Assembly: GCF_024362785.1 (NCBI RefSeq)
Contig: NZ_CP093301.1
Span: forward strand, 3,782,001 to 3,846,000
Direction: 5' to 3'
Origin: Evansella sp. LMS18
Lineage (GTDB): Bacteria; Bacillota; Bacilli; Bacillales; Salisediminibacteriaceae
DNA length: 64,000 bases
Within the stretch, counting starts at the first letter, position 1; the number at the start of each line of letters is the position of its first letter. Below the pieces are notes generated by a model, which searched no databases, was not told where the DNA came from, and saw nothing but the letters and a program-made list of their open reading frames with translations. The translations under genes and the position numbers were made by a program. Positions 26,061 to 35,338 of this stretch are shown piece after piece.

Positions 26061-26270
26061 TAAATTGCCTTTATCAACTTAGCGTTTAGTCAGATTAATT
26101 GCTTCGCATTCAGAGTAGGGTCTCTTGTAGATTTACTGCTTGTGCTGTTTAATTTTCACTGACTAAACTGAAAGATAGCTGTATTAAAAATTCATTTGAG
26201 TCTATTCGCCGGCCTGGCCCTCATCCAGGCGATTGAGACGGCTGTACGAATGTATATCCAAACATAGCAA

Positions 26271-26325
26271 AAAAAGAGGTATTTCTCATAGGTCACCATT
26301 AGCACCTTGAGAGAACACCTCTTTT
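26271..26325 (-). terminator. Hairpin downstream of the acyltransferase gene
   Basis: AAAAAGAGGT (26271-26280) pairs with ACCTCTTTT (26317-26325), with inner pairing of GGT/ACC. On the minus strand it ends in TTTTTTT, so it can terminate the 26391-27524 gene. Confidence 0.6.
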
Positions 26326-26330
26326 ATACT

Positions 26331-26394
26331 GATTGGTTCAACTAATAATTAGTGGGGAATGTTAAAACCCCTACTGATTGAAGGTTCACTTTAT
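26331..26394 (+). repeat. Hairpin repeat family A, full copy
   Basis: ATTGGTTCAACTAATAATTA, GTGGGG...CCCCTAC, then TGATTGAAGGTTCACTTTAT. The end of the acyltransferase reading frame (stop at 26391) lies in the repeat's last bases. Confidence 0.85.
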
Positions 26395-27524
26395 TTGACA
26401 GCCTCTTCCCGGAGACTTCCTCTTTTTTCAGTTAGTGCCGGGGCAGGGGCTTTCCCGGCGGAAGCCGATTTTGTCCCCACACCGATTTTTCCGATAAAAT
26501 ATTTCCCGTATTTCCACTGGTTAATATAGTAGATTGATACGACGGACAGACCAGTGCTGAAAATGAACAGGATAAAAATATAAGCCGGTCCAAGCTGTAA
26601 TGGGAACTGCTGATACAGAAAGTCGATTGCTGAGATAAAAAACATGTGCAAAAGATAAATCCCGAAAGAATACTGGCTTATCCTTACAAGGAAATCCGGA
26701 ACTCGTTTCATTCTGCCTGTTACATAAAAGAGAAATAAGGCAACAGCTGTCGTGTGTATGATGATGTCAACACGTTTTGAACTGTGCACAGCCAGCAGGT
26801 CGCTATGGTATAAAAACAGAAGTAAGGCTGTAGTGAATACCGGAGCAGCTAAGATAACCTGCTTATGTTTTTGCAGGAAGCTCAGAAAGTTTTCATAATA
26901 GTAGCCGGCATAATAGCCGAGGACGAAATAAAAGATCCATCCTAAAAACGGCACCCAGTAAAACCTCGTCCATAAATATTCTCCATGCATTATAAGAGGA
27001 GGAGAAATAAAATTAAAAACAGCAAGGTACCCGGCATTAATGAGAAAGGCAATTAACAGCACGGCCTTCGGATTCCACTTTTTCAGGAACGGGTGCAGGA
27101 GCAGATGCAGTAAATAAAACTGGAAAATGATTAAGACGAAGTATCCGTGAAAGTCGCCGATTACTGCGTTTAAAAATAGTTTTGAACTCCACTCTGAAAA
27201 GGAACTCATGTATGGCAGTGAATAAAAGAGTGCCATAAACAGGAATGGGAGAAAGATATATTTAAATCTTTTGCTCAGGAAATGCCCTGGAATCTTCTTA
27301 TTGCGGTATGAATAAGCGATAAGTAACTCTGACATGAAGATAAAGAGCGGTGTGCCAAAGTATAGAAATATATTAACTGAATCAAAAAAATAAGTTGTTC
27401 CAGTGCCAATTCCAAGGCTGCCGGAGGATTCAAGGGCAACGCCTACAGCATGAAGAAAGACAATACTGAGGCAGGCGATGCTCCTTAATGCAAACAACTC
27501 ATTTATCATTTTTGAATTTTGCAT
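26391..27524 (-). CDS. Membrane acyltransferase, acyltransferase-3 (OatA/WecH-like) family
   Basis: The 377-residue protein starts at ATG 27524 (GGTGGGATC upstream). About ten membrane helices are visible. The N-terminal LFALRSIACLSIVFLHAVGV has the conserved Arg and His used in acyl transfer. The region FGTPLFIFMSELLIAY and the late SQYSFGIYLLHMFF are typical of the family. Such enzymes O-acetylate wall or exopolysaccharide sugars. The C-terminal 35 residues are a basic cytoplasmic tail without the extracellular SGNH domain of OatA, so the acceptor is unknown. Confidence 0.85.
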   Translation of the reverse strand: MQNSKMINELFALRSIACLSIVFLHAVGVALESSGSLGIGTGTTYFFDSVNIFLYFGTPLFIFMSELLIAYSYRNKKIPGHFLSKRFKYIFLPFLFMALFYSLPYMSSFSEWSSKLFLNAVIGDFHGYFVLIIFQFYLLHLLLHPFLKKWNPKAVLLIAFLINAGYLAVFNFISPPLIMHGEYLWTRFYWVPFLGWIFYFVLGYYAGYYYENFLSFLQKHKQVILAAPVFTTALLLFLYHSDLLAVHSSKRVDIIIHTTAVALFLFYVTGRMKRVPDFLVRISQYSFGIYLLHMFFISAIDFLYQQFPLQLGPAYIFILFIFSTGLSVVSIYYINQWKYGKYFIGKIGVGTKSASAGKAPAPALTEKRGSLREEAVK

Positions 27525-27768
27525 AATGATCCCACCAATTTTATAGTATTAGTCACCGTAAACGGGCAGCTGGAAACTGGTAATAATCATCCATTTTACT
27601 GGTAACAATGATACCACACTTTTTCCCTTGAATAGTCGCAGTTTTGCAGAAGTAATGTATAAAATTATGTGATTTTCTAAAGCTGTTTAATTTAGAGTGG
27701 TAAAGCAGGAAATTGAAACAGTAAAGGAGAAGTTACTAGAGATACATATTTTAATGGAGTGTGATTTT

Positions 27769-28941
27769 ATGAACAAGCAATTGAACCCGCCGCAGCGTAT
27801 ATTAATGGGACCAGGACCGAGTGACGTCTATCCAGGTGTACTTCGTTCCATGAGCACCCCGCTGCTGGGGCATCTTGACCCTGCCTTTTTAACAATTATG
27901 AATGATACGATGGATCTGTTAAGGCATGTCTACCAGACTGAAAACAAACTCACGATTGCTATGCCTGGTACTGGAAGTGCTGGTATGGAAACCGTGTTTG
28001 TAAATCTCCTTGAGCCAGGGGATAAAGCTGTTATTGGCATTAACGGCCTTTTTGGCACACGGATGGCGGATATAGCAGAACGCTGTGGAGCTGAAGTGAT
28101 TAAAGTGGAGGCTGACTGGGGAACGATCATTCCCCCAGAAAAAATCCAAGAAGTTCTAAATGAACATTCAAACGTGAAGCTTGTGGCTGTTGTTCACGCA
28201 GAAACATCTACCGGAGTGTTACAGCCGCTGGAAGAATTAAGTGAAATTGTACACAATTATGGTGCCCTGTTCGTTTGCGACATGGTTACATCGATTGGCG
28301 GAACACCAACAGAGATTGATAAGTATAAGGTTGACGCAGCATACAGCGGCACACAGAAATGTCTGAGTGCTCCTCCAGGTCTCGCACCTGTCACCTTCAG
28401 CGAGAGAGCCGGGGAAGTTATTAATAAGCGGAAAACTAAGGTACAGAGCTGGTACCTTGATCTTACCATGATTCAGGATTACTGGAGCGGGGACAGGGCA
28501 TACCATCATACAGCTCCTATATCCATGGTGTATTCTTTATATGAAGCGTTAAGGTCAATTAAAGAAGAAGGGCTGGAAAACGTATACAGCCGCCACGAAC
28601 AATTTGGACGAGCGCTTCATTCCGGACTGGAAGCTATGGGACTGGAGCTGCTTGTAAAAAAAGAGCACCGTCTCAAACAGCTTACTTCTGTAATAGTTCC
28701 TGAAGGCATTGATGAAGCTGAAACAAGGAAATTATTACTGGATAAGTATGGAATCGAGATAGGCGGCGGTCTTGGCAGCCTGAAAGGGAAGATATGGAGA
28801 ATTGGTTTAATGGGGTATAATGCAAAAATGACAAATGTGAACATGGTCCTTTCAGCCCTTGAAGATGTGTTAAGGCAGCAAGGATACGAAGCGCCAGGTG
28901 GAGCGGCTTTAAAAGCTGCATCTGAAGCTGCTGCACAATAG
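27769..28941 (+). CDS. PLP-dependent alanine-glyoxylate-type aminotransferase (PucG-like)
   Basis: I use ATG 27769 (GGAG ten bases upstream), giving 390 residues; two earlier starts lack a good site. The protein belongs to class-V aminotransferases: GPGPSDVYPGVLRSMSTPLL at the N-terminus, the cofactor-binding GTGSAGME (about 68-75), the DMVTSIGGTP Asp and the PLP lysine in SGTQKCLSAPPGL (about 200). B. subtilis PucG, (S)-ureidoglycine-glyoxylate aminotransferase, is the closest relative I recognise, which would fit with the purine-oxidising genes at 50-53.6 kb, but serine- or alanine-glyoxylate activity is equally possible. The last 20 residues are Ala-rich. Confidence 0.78.
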   Translation: MNKQLNPPQRILMGPGPSDVYPGVLRSMSTPLLGHLDPAFLTIMNDTMDLLRHVYQTENKLTIAMPGTGSAGMETVFVNLLEPGDKAVIGINGLFGTRMADIAERCGAEVIKVEADWGTIIPPEKIQEVLNEHSNVKLVAVVHAETSTGVLQPLEELSEIVHNYGALFVCDMVTSIGGTPTEIDKYKVDAAYSGTQKCLSAPPGLAPVTFSERAGEVINKRKTKVQSWYLDLTMIQDYWSGDRAYHHTAPISMVYSLYEALRSIKEEGLENVYSRHEQFGRALHSGLEAMGLELLVKKEHRLKQLTSVIVPEGIDEAETRKLLLDKYGIEIGGGLGSLKGKIWRIGLMGYNAKMTNVNMVLSALEDVLRQQGYEAPGGAALKAASEAAAQ

Positions 28942-28947
28942 AATATA

Positions 28948-29104
28948 TTTTATCCTGATGTAACCATCCGTAAAACTCCCGCCTCAAAACAGGAGTGGAA
29001 GCGAAGATGTTCAGGCGGGAGATAACAGACGCTAACATCCCGATTGGTTTAACTAACAATCAGTGGGGGATGAATACCCCCCACTGATTGAAGGTTCACT
29101 TTAT
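28948..29104 (+). repeat. Long copy of hairpin repeat family A
   Basis: Starts TTTTATCCTGATGTAACC, includes AACTCCCGCCTCAAAACAGG and CTAACATCCCGATTGGTTT, and ends with the hairpin core and TTCACTTTAT. It is the inverted counterpart of 7148-7305 with several differences. It sits seven bases after the aminotransferase stop. Confidence 0.85.
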
Positions 29105-29214
29105 ATTCAGAAAGAAAAGCCGCATGCTGGTTGAATTGCGGCTTCTTTCTTTATGTTCCACTTTATTAAGGCAAAATATTTTGTCGCTGAGGTTGAAAGG
29201 CTAAAATATTAAAC

Positions 29215-29961
29215 TCAGCGAAGCATCCTGGGGAGTGTTTTCTTACGTTTTTTGATGGGGAGAGCTATACTTATAATCAACAGGGCTGCAAGAATAAAAG
29301 TGAAGTAGGCAATAAATGTTCTTTCCTGAAAGTTTTCCACTCCGATTGCTATAAAGGCCCAGACAAATACAAGTGTGTAGACTCTGTCGTGAAACCTGGT
29401 TCCTGCTGTATAAGCCACAAGTGCCGCAAATAGGAGCATAAGCATCGTCCAGGAAAACTGGTCCGATCCTGTACCCAGGAGGTCATATTCTTTCAGGACG
29501 AAACTGAGATTAGCGATAACCGCGACAGACACCCATCCGTAATAAACGGAAAACGGAAGCCTTTCGGGGAAGGAAGCATTTGCTGCAAGTAAGTTCCTGT
29601 ACAGAAGATGGAGTGAGAACAGCAGCGCAGCCATAATGAGAATGCTTATAAGGAACTGCTCATAATGCCAGAATATGAGCCATAAACCATTTAAAATACT
29701 GGAAATCACAAATAACAGATTTGTTTTCTGGTAAACTGGAAGCTCCCGGCGCCCTTTTGGGATCTGGCTGACCAGCCATAAGGCAAGAAGTATATATATG
29801 ACACTCCAAATGGAAAAAGCGTAGCCTGCAGGAGTGAAAAAAACAATATTTCTTTCTTCTATTTCACCGGTGGTATTTCCGCCAAGGGGCAATACGTTAG
29901 CCAAAATGTTAACTGTTATCATAAATAAAAATGCCAGCCAGTTTAATATTAGTTTGTTCAT
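29215..29961 (-). CDS. TspO/MBR-related tryptophan-rich membrane protein
   Basis: ATG 29961 is preceded by AGAGGAGG, so I prefer it to TTG 29967; 248 residues. Six to eight hydrophobic helices are visible. The segments FFTPAGYAFSIWSVIYILLA and GLWLIFWHYEQF match the TspO core (PxGYAFxIWxxIY), but the protein is longer than bacterial TspO (about 155) and belongs to the extended group with two or three extra helices. Ligand or role (tetrapyrrole or lipid sensing in TspO) is not established for this group. A gap of about 120 bases separates it from the divergent EamA transporter gene. Confidence 0.75.
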   Translation of the reverse strand: MNKLILNWLAFLFMITVNILANVLPLGGNTTGEIEERNIVFFTPAGYAFSIWSVIYILLALWLVSQIPKGRRELPVYQKTNLLFVISSILNGLWLIFWHYEQFLISILIMAALLFSLHLLYRNLLAANASFPERLPFSVYYGWVSVAVIANLSFVLKEYDLLGTGSDQFSWTMLMLLFAALVAYTAGTRFHDRVYTLVFVWAFIAIGVENFQERTFIAYFTFILAALLIISIALPIKKRKKTLPRMLR

Positions 29962-30078
29962 AAGCAACAGCCTCCTCTTTGCTAACTACTTCCACAAATT
30001 TCAGGTTATAAACAACGGTTTGGGCAGGGTAGTGAAGAAAAGATACAGATGGATAATACAATTTATTGAAAGAAGGGA

Positions 30079-31032
30079 TTGAAACTGTCACGTGGATTAA
30101 CTTACAGCCTCCTGATTGTTGTAATGATTATATGGGGGCTAAATGTAACAGCTGTAAAATTTTTAGTTGATCATTTCCCTCCGGTTGCGATGCAGGGATT
30201 TCGGATTCTTGTCGCAGGGGCTACAGCAATCATTGTTTTATACTTTATGAAAGATTTACGCCGCCTCACCAGAAAAGAGTGGGTTTATGTTTTAACTGCT
30301 GCTGTTTTCGGGCAGCTTTGCCATCACGGCTTCCTTGCTGCAGGTCTTGTAGAAACAACGGCCTCCAATGCTTCTTTAATACTTGGGCTGATTCCAATTA
30401 CCACTTCTATCATGGCGATTATATTTTTCAGGGATCGTCTGACCTTGCTGCGGACGATCGGTATCTTCCTGGGATTTGCCGGTGTATCCCTAGTTGTTAT
30501 TGAAAATAATGGAGCAGCAGGAATTTCAAGAGGGGACCTCTTTGTTTTTATTTCCATGCTCGCCCAGGCGTTCAGTTTCATCCTTATTAAGAAGCTGACC
30601 GAAACAATGTCATCGAAACAGGCGACAGCTATAATGCTGTTAATCGGGTCAACCATGCTTATCAGCACGAGCTTTATCCTTGAGGGGGAAAGTGTCGGGG
30701 ACATGGCCTCTGGCACACCGTTAGTCTGGACTGTATTTTTTGTCTCTGCCATCCTGGCAACTGGACTTGGCCATATATTGTACAATAGTGCCATTCATCA
30801 TATCGGAGCTGGCCAGACAGCTGTATTTAATAACCTGGTTCCGTTATTTGCCCTTACAGGAGCGGTTATTTTTCTCGGAGAATCTTTGTATTACCGGCAG
30901 GTTGCAGGGTTTATACTAATCGTTACCGGCGTTCTTTTTGGAACGGGTTACATAGATACAAAGCTTCAGGCCAGGAAAAGAAAAGAATGGACGAACGACG
31001 GCAGATACAGGAGAAAGAAATCATCCGGATAA
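30079..31032 (+). CDS. EamA/DMT-family transporter
   Basis: The 317-residue protein has ten predicted membrane helices in two EamA repeats (about 8-140 and 150-285), for example VMIIWGLNVTAVKFLVDHFP and GLGHILYNSAIHHIGAGQTA. The substrate (metabolite or amino-acid export is usual) cannot be told. TTG 30079 is taken as start, but the GAAGGG site is very close to it, and CTG 30085 is also possible. The basic C-terminal tail (KLQARKRKEWTNDGRYRRKK) is cytoplasmic. Nine bases separate it from the next gene, so an operon is likely. Confidence 0.82.
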   Translation: MKLSRGLTYSLLIVVMIIWGLNVTAVKFLVDHFPPVAMQGFRILVAGATAIIVLYFMKDLRRLTRKEWVYVLTAAVFGQLCHHGFLAAGLVETTASNASLILGLIPITTSIMAIIFFRDRLTLLRTIGIFLGFAGVSLVVIENNGAAGISRGDLFVFISMLAQAFSFILIKKLTETMSSKQATAIMLLIGSTMLISTSFILEGESVGDMASGTPLVWTVFFVSAILATGLGHILYNSAIHHIGAGQTAVFNNLVPLFALTGAVIFLGESLYYRQVAGFILIVTGVLFGTGYIDTKLQARKRKEWTNDGRYRRKKSSG

Positions 31033-31041
31033 AGCAGAAGA

Positions 31042-31851
31042 ATGCAGGTGAAGCAATTGGAAACTGTTATAAAAGAAAAACTGCAGCAAATGGAAAAAGA
31101 TTATAAGATAAAAATCATATTCGCGTGTGAAGGGGGGAGCAGATCCAGGGAGCTCTCCTCCCCAGACAGTGACTATGATGTGAGATTTATTTATGTTCAT
31201 CCCCCGGAGTGGTATTTATCCGTTAAGGCTAAAAAAGATGTGATTGAGCTTCCCGTAGCCGGAAAACTTGAGTTCCATGGCTGGGATATTCGGAAAGCTT
31301 TATTTCTGCTAAGTAAATCTAACCCCCAGCTGCTTGAATGGCTTAATTCTTCAGTAGTGTACTGTGAAAGATCGAAGCTGAGCAGGCTGTTTAGAGAGAA
31401 AAGCAGCGAGCACTTTAACCGGGCGGCACTTATACACCATTATGTGAGTATGGCTGTAAACAATAAACGACAGCTCGGGAAGGGACATGATGAAGTTAAA
31501 CTCGTGCTGAACATATTAAGACCTGTACTTGCATGCAGGTGGGCAGAAAAATATGCATCCGTCCCTCCCGCTTCCTTTTATTCTCTGCTTGAAGCTGCCG
31601 GGACAGAAGATTCGTTAAGAGATGAAGTTCTTAAACTAGCGGAATCGAAGAAAAAGCGAACGTATGGTAAAAATGAGAATATACCACTACTTATTTTTGA
31701 ATATATTGAAAAGGAACTGTCGAGGCTGAAAGAATTTGCGGCAGGTCTGGGAAAGGCTGACAGGAGCGCTGCAGAGGAGGATTTGGATGAGCTATTCAGA
31801 TATAGTATTGCAGAAATGTGGGGGCGGAGTTTCCAGGTGGGGAATGAATAA
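31042..31851 (+). CDS. Nucleotidyltransferase-fold protein, YcgL/COG3541 family
   Basis: The 269-residue protein has the minimal nucleotidyltransferase core: ACEGGSRSRELSSPDSDYDV (about 29-48) gives the G-S...DxD motif, followed by RFIYVHPPEWYL. This resembles the COG3541 group, found in phages and Bacillus and of unknown substrate. A helical C-terminal domain (about 120-260) follows. The final codons, FQVGNE, and the TAA stop lie in a copy of repeat family A, so the native C-terminus may have been altered by repeat insertion. The gene has no strong ribosome binding site before ATG 31042. Confidence 0.72.
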   Translation: MQVKQLETVIKEKLQQMEKDYKIKIIFACEGGSRSRELSSPDSDYDVRFIYVHPPEWYLSVKAKKDVIELPVAGKLEFHGWDIRKALFLLSKSNPQLLEWLNSSVVYCERSKLSRLFREKSSEHFNRAALIHHYVSMAVNNKRQLGKGHDEVKLVLNILRPVLACRWAEKYASVPPASFYSLLEAAGTEDSLRDEVLKLAESKKKRTYGKNENIPLLIFEYIEKELSRLKEFAAGLGKADRSAAEEDLDELFRYSIAEMWGRSFQVGNE

Positions 31852-31880
31852 AACCCCCACTGATTGAAGGTTCACTATAT
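31836..31880 (+). repeat. Hairpin repeat family A, partial copy overlapping a stop codon
   Basis: GTGGGGAATG...CCCCCAC and TGATTGAAGGTTCACTATAT match the right part of family A. The nucleotidyltransferase stop codon (31849-31851) is in its loop. Confidence 0.75.
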
Positions 31881-32057
31881 AAAATATTAACTGTTGTGGA
31901 TTCTCGGTTTAAAACATTTATTCTGAGTGGAATAGAACGATAGGGTTAATTAAAAGTGCTGACATGCGCCTTTGCGCAGTTGGCTCTTTTTATTAATATG
32001 GGAGTAGCCTTGTTATGTTAACTGTTCTATAAAATTTCCGCGACTGGAGTGTTCTTT

Positions 32058-32876
32058 GTGAACAATATTTACCGTCTCATAATAATTTTCGCAGCTTCTG
32101 TCATTCTCGGGTTCGCTTTCAATATGTTCCTTCTCCCCCATGAAGTACTTACCGGCGGGGTAACAGGTCTGGCCATGGTGTTTGGTCTTTTGCTGCCCCT
32201 GAATACAGGAATCTGGATTATTATTCTGAATATACCTATCCTTATTTTAGGATGGCTGAAACTTGGGAAGATGTTTATCGGAAACAGTGTTTTTTCTGTT
32301 CTTGTAACTTCTATCTCTATGCAGTATATTCCTGTTCAGAGTGTAACTGATGACGCTCTCCTTTCCGCGGTTTTCGGCGGGGTTATCGCAGGTATTGCGG
32401 TCGGCTTTATTATTAAATACTACGGTTCTACAGGGGGCTTTGATGTCGTTTCCCTCATGCTGATAAAAAAATGGGATATTCCACTCGGAGGGCTGATTTT
32501 CGCGCTGAACAGTATCGTGGTTTTCATATCCGGCTTTGTTTTTGCATGGGATCTCGCTCTCTACACGATGGCTTCCATTTATATAACCGGGATAGTCATT
32601 GACAGGATCCATACACGGCATATTAAATTGAGTCTTATGGTTGTCACTAACAAAGGGGACGAGCTGAAAAAAGAACTTCTGAATAATCTCGTAAGGGGAA
32701 TAACTGTAATAGAAGGGAAAGGTGCTTACTCTAATACGAGACGGGAAGTGCTGTTTACAGTAATTTCCCGCTACGAACTGGCAATTGTCAGGCCAATCAT
32801 TTATGAGATAGATCCGGAAGCCTTTGTAAGTGTCAGTGAGACAATGGAAGTAATGGGGAACTTCCGAAGAGAATAA
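32058..32876 (+). CDS. YitT-family membrane protein with C-terminal DUF2179 domain
   Basis: GTG 32058 is preceded by GGAG at eight bases; the upstream GTG 32049 lies on that site. The 272-residue protein has five or six membrane helices (about 5-170) with the family motif LPHEVLTGGVTGLAMVFG and YYGSTGGFDVVSLML, then a cytoplasmic ACT-like DUF2179 domain (about 190-270: IVRPIIYEIDPEAFVSVSET). Function in Bacillus is not established; members are widely annotated as membrane proteins of unknown role. A shorter relative lacking the C-terminal domain is at 60982-61617. Confidence 0.85.
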   Translation: MNNIYRLIIIFAASVILGFAFNMFLLPHEVLTGGVTGLAMVFGLLLPLNTGIWIIILNIPILILGWLKLGKMFIGNSVFSVLVTSISMQYIPVQSVTDDALLSAVFGGVIAGIAVGFIIKYYGSTGGFDVVSLMLIKKWDIPLGGLIFALNSIVVFISGFVFAWDLALYTMASIYITGIVIDRIHTRHIKLSLMVVTNKGDELKKELLNNLVRGITVIEGKGAYSNTRREVLFTVISRYELAIVRPIIYEIDPEAFVSVSETMEVMGNFRRE

Positions 32877-32908
32877 CATGGATTAGCAGAGGCAGTGTCC
32901 CTTGAAAA

Positions 32909-33043
32909 TGGGTGTTGCTTCGAACGAGGGAACGAAAGAGGCGTATTCGTTCCCTGAGCAGTGGCGTTGCTCCGAACGAGGGAACGAATGGGGTAGATTC
33001 GTTCCCTGAGTAGTGGCGTTGCTTCGAGTGAGGGAACGAATGT
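32909..33043. repeat. Tandem repeat, 52-bp unit, 2.7 copies, each with an inverted repeat
   Basis: Units begin at 32909, 32961 and 33013 and read GTGGCGTTGCTTCGAACGAG, then GGAACGAA...TTCGTTCCCTGAGCA. The GAGGGAACGAA/TTCGTTCCCT arms form a hairpin in each full unit. The array lies between yitT and the kyn promoter, in the 334-base gap. Confidence 0.8.
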
Positions 33044-33135
33044 TTTAGCCAGTTCTCTTAACTTGATAGGTATGGGGAACACTCGGAAAGGTTGTCCTTT
33101 TTCATATTTAACCTGGGAAGCCTGCAGATCTTGCT

Positions 33136-33164
33136 TTGACGCAGGGAGAAACGTGATTTATACT
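33136..33164 (+). promoter_or_regulatory. Sigma-A-type promoter of the kyn operon
   Basis: TTGACG (33136-33141), 17-base spacer, TATACT (33159-33164), 47 bases ahead of the kynU ATG. No operator was recognised. Confidence 0.65.
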
Positions 33165-33210
33165 TTTATTGTAACTGTATTCGAAGTATTCTGAGATCGG
33201 AGGGCTGAAA

Positions 33211-34494
33211 ATGGAGAATAACGGGCGACTAAGCCTGGAAAAAGCCGTTCAGCTGGATAAAACGGATGAGCTGGCAAAGTACAGAAACGAGTTTTACATA
33301 AATAAAGAAAAGATTTATCTCGACGGGAATTCACTTGGCCTCCTATCAAAACGAGCAGAAGCATCCCTTTTAAGTATCCTCGAATCATGGAAGTCTCTGG
33401 GGATCGATGGCTGGACAGAAGGTGACAATCCCTGGTTTTATTTAGCGGAGAGTCTCGGGGAGAAGATGGCGCCTCTTGTGGGAGCTGAACCAAATGAAGT
33501 AATTGTTACTGGTTCCACAACGATCAACCTGCACCAGCTTGCAGCTACCTTTTTTAAGCCTGAAAAGAACAGGAGAAAGATCCTTGCAGACAGCCTGGCC
33601 TTTCCTACGGATATATATGCTTTAAAGAGCCAGCTTGAGCTAAAAGGGTGTGACCCTGAAGAAGACCTGGTAAAAGTGGAAAGCAGGGACGGACATACAC
33701 TGTAAGAAGAGGATATAATCAATGCTATGAATGAGGAGATCGCATTGATTGTCCTGCCTGGTGTCTTATACCGGAGCGGTCAGGTACTTGATATGGAAAG
33801 GCTGACGAAAGAAGCGCATAAGCATGGAATTTTGATTGGCTTCGATTTGTGTCACTCAGCAGGTTCTGTTCCTCACGATCTTAGCCGCTGGGGTACGGAT
33901 TTTGCCTTCTGGTGCACATATAAACATTTAAACGGAGGGCCTGGAGCCACAGGTGCCCTTTATGTAAATAAGCGTCATTTCGGGAAAGCACCTGGACTTG
34001 CAGGTTGGTTCAGTTCAAAGAAGGACAAGCAGTTTGATATGGAACATCATTTGGAACATGAGGAGAGTGCAGGAGCATTCCAGACAGGAACGCCAAATAT
34101 ACTCAGTTCCGCCCCACTAATCGGTTCCCTGGAAATCTTTAAAGAAGCGGGGATCGACAATGTCAGGAATAAATCCCTGAAGCTTACTGAATTTATGCTT
34201 AAGGCGTTAAAGCAGGAGCTGGACGGGTACGGATTTAAAGTCCTGAGCCCGGAAGATGAAACGAGACGAGGCGGTCATATTTTTCTGGAACATAAAGAGG
34301 CAGCAAGAATCTGTAAGGCATTAAAGGCAGAAGGTGTAATCCCTGATTTCCGGGCACCGGATGGCATCCGCCTTGCTCCGGTTGCTTTATACAACAGCTT
34401 TTCGGAAGTGTGGGTGGCAGTAACTGTCCTGAAAAGGGTTATGGATGAAAAACTGTACGAAAAATATGAAAATAAACGTGGAGTGATAGCCTGA
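33211..34494 (+). pseudogene. kynU: Kynureninase, interrupted by an in-frame TAA codon
   Basis: The full frame from ATG 33211 (GGAGGG upstream) to TGA 34494 is 427 codons, the normal kynureninase length, but codon 165 (33703-33705) is TAA. Downstream of it the same frame continues without shift; an internal ATG at 33727 could restart at residue 173. The two halves are otherwise well conserved: [14 protein letters not shown] at the N-terminus, [14 protein letters not shown], and [13 protein letters not shown] and [13 protein letters not shown], with the PLP lysine, in the second half. Kynureninase cleaves L-kynurenine to anthranilate and alanine. The gene is probably inactive unless the stop is suppressed, the parts complement, or the base is a sequencing error. 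Confidence 0.85.
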
Positions 34495-35144
34495 TGCCTG
34501 GAGAAAACACGAAAAAAGCAGCCGGGGGCTGGATTGATATTTCTATTCCTTTAAAGGATAATACAGCCCACTGGCCTGGCGACACACCATTTTCTTATGA
34601 AGTCTCTGCCACAAAAGAACAAACTGGATCTGTGAACATTGGAAAAATTACTATGAGCACACATCTGGGTACTCATATAGATGCTCCGTTTCATTTTTTA
34701 AATGATGGGGAGAAAGTTTCAGGTCTTGATCTTGACGTATATATTGGACAGTGCAGGGTTGTGGATGCTTCCAGGTTTACTGTGTTAAGCCGGGAGACGT
34801 TAAGCAGCCTTCCTGTGGAGGGAACGGAAAGACTCCTTATCAAGACTAGTGTTCCTAACAATTATGAACAATTTCCGGAGAAGATTCCTTATATCACGAA
34901 AGATGGGGCTGATTATCTCGGGGAATCCGGTATCAGGCTGGCAGGACTCGATGTGCCTTCCGTGGATCCTTTGGACAGTAAAGAACTGGAAGCGCATCAT
35001 CAGCTGTATAAGAATGGCATTTATATTCTGGAAAATATCATGCTTGATACAGTTCCGCCAGGGGATTATGAACTGATCGCACTGCCGCTCGCTATTGAGG
35101 AAGGTGACGGCAGCCCTGTACGGGCGGTAATCAGACCGGTGTAA
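34494..35144 (+). CDS. kynB: Kynurenine formamidase (arylformamidase)
   Basis: The 216-residue protein overlaps the kynU stop by one base (TGATG), so translation is coupled. It hydrolyses N-formylkynurenine to kynurenine and formate. The metal-binding motif HLGTHIDAPFHFLNDG (residues about 61-76) and the WPGDTPF N-terminus match KynB. The C-terminal AGLDVPSVDPLDSKE and NIMLDTVPPGDYELIALPL also fit. It shares about one fold with the hydrolase at 11435, but the operon context makes the formamidase assignment firm. Confidence 0.92.
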   Translation: MPGENTKKAAGGWIDISIPLKDNTAHWPGDTPFSYEVSATKEQTGSVNIGKITMSTHLGTHIDAPFHFLNDGEKVSGLDLDVYIGQCRVVDASRFTVLSRETLSSLPVEGTERLLIKTSVPNNYEQFPEKIPYITKDGADYLGESGIRLAGLDVPSVDPLDSKELEAHHQLYKNGIYILENIMLDTVPPGDYELIALPLAIEEGDGSPVRAVIRPV

Positions 35145-35338
35145 CAGTGTATTGGAATGAATTTAAAACTAAATGAATATGTCGTTAGCTCAGACTGACT
35201 ATATTATTCTTGTTATAACTGAGGCGTTGCCCGAGGAAAGCGAGTTTGTGGAGATCTCAGCAACACAGCCTTATTTATAGTAACAATGAAATTCTGAGCA
35301 AAAGAGATACTCATATAAAACTATTTAGAGGTGACTAA

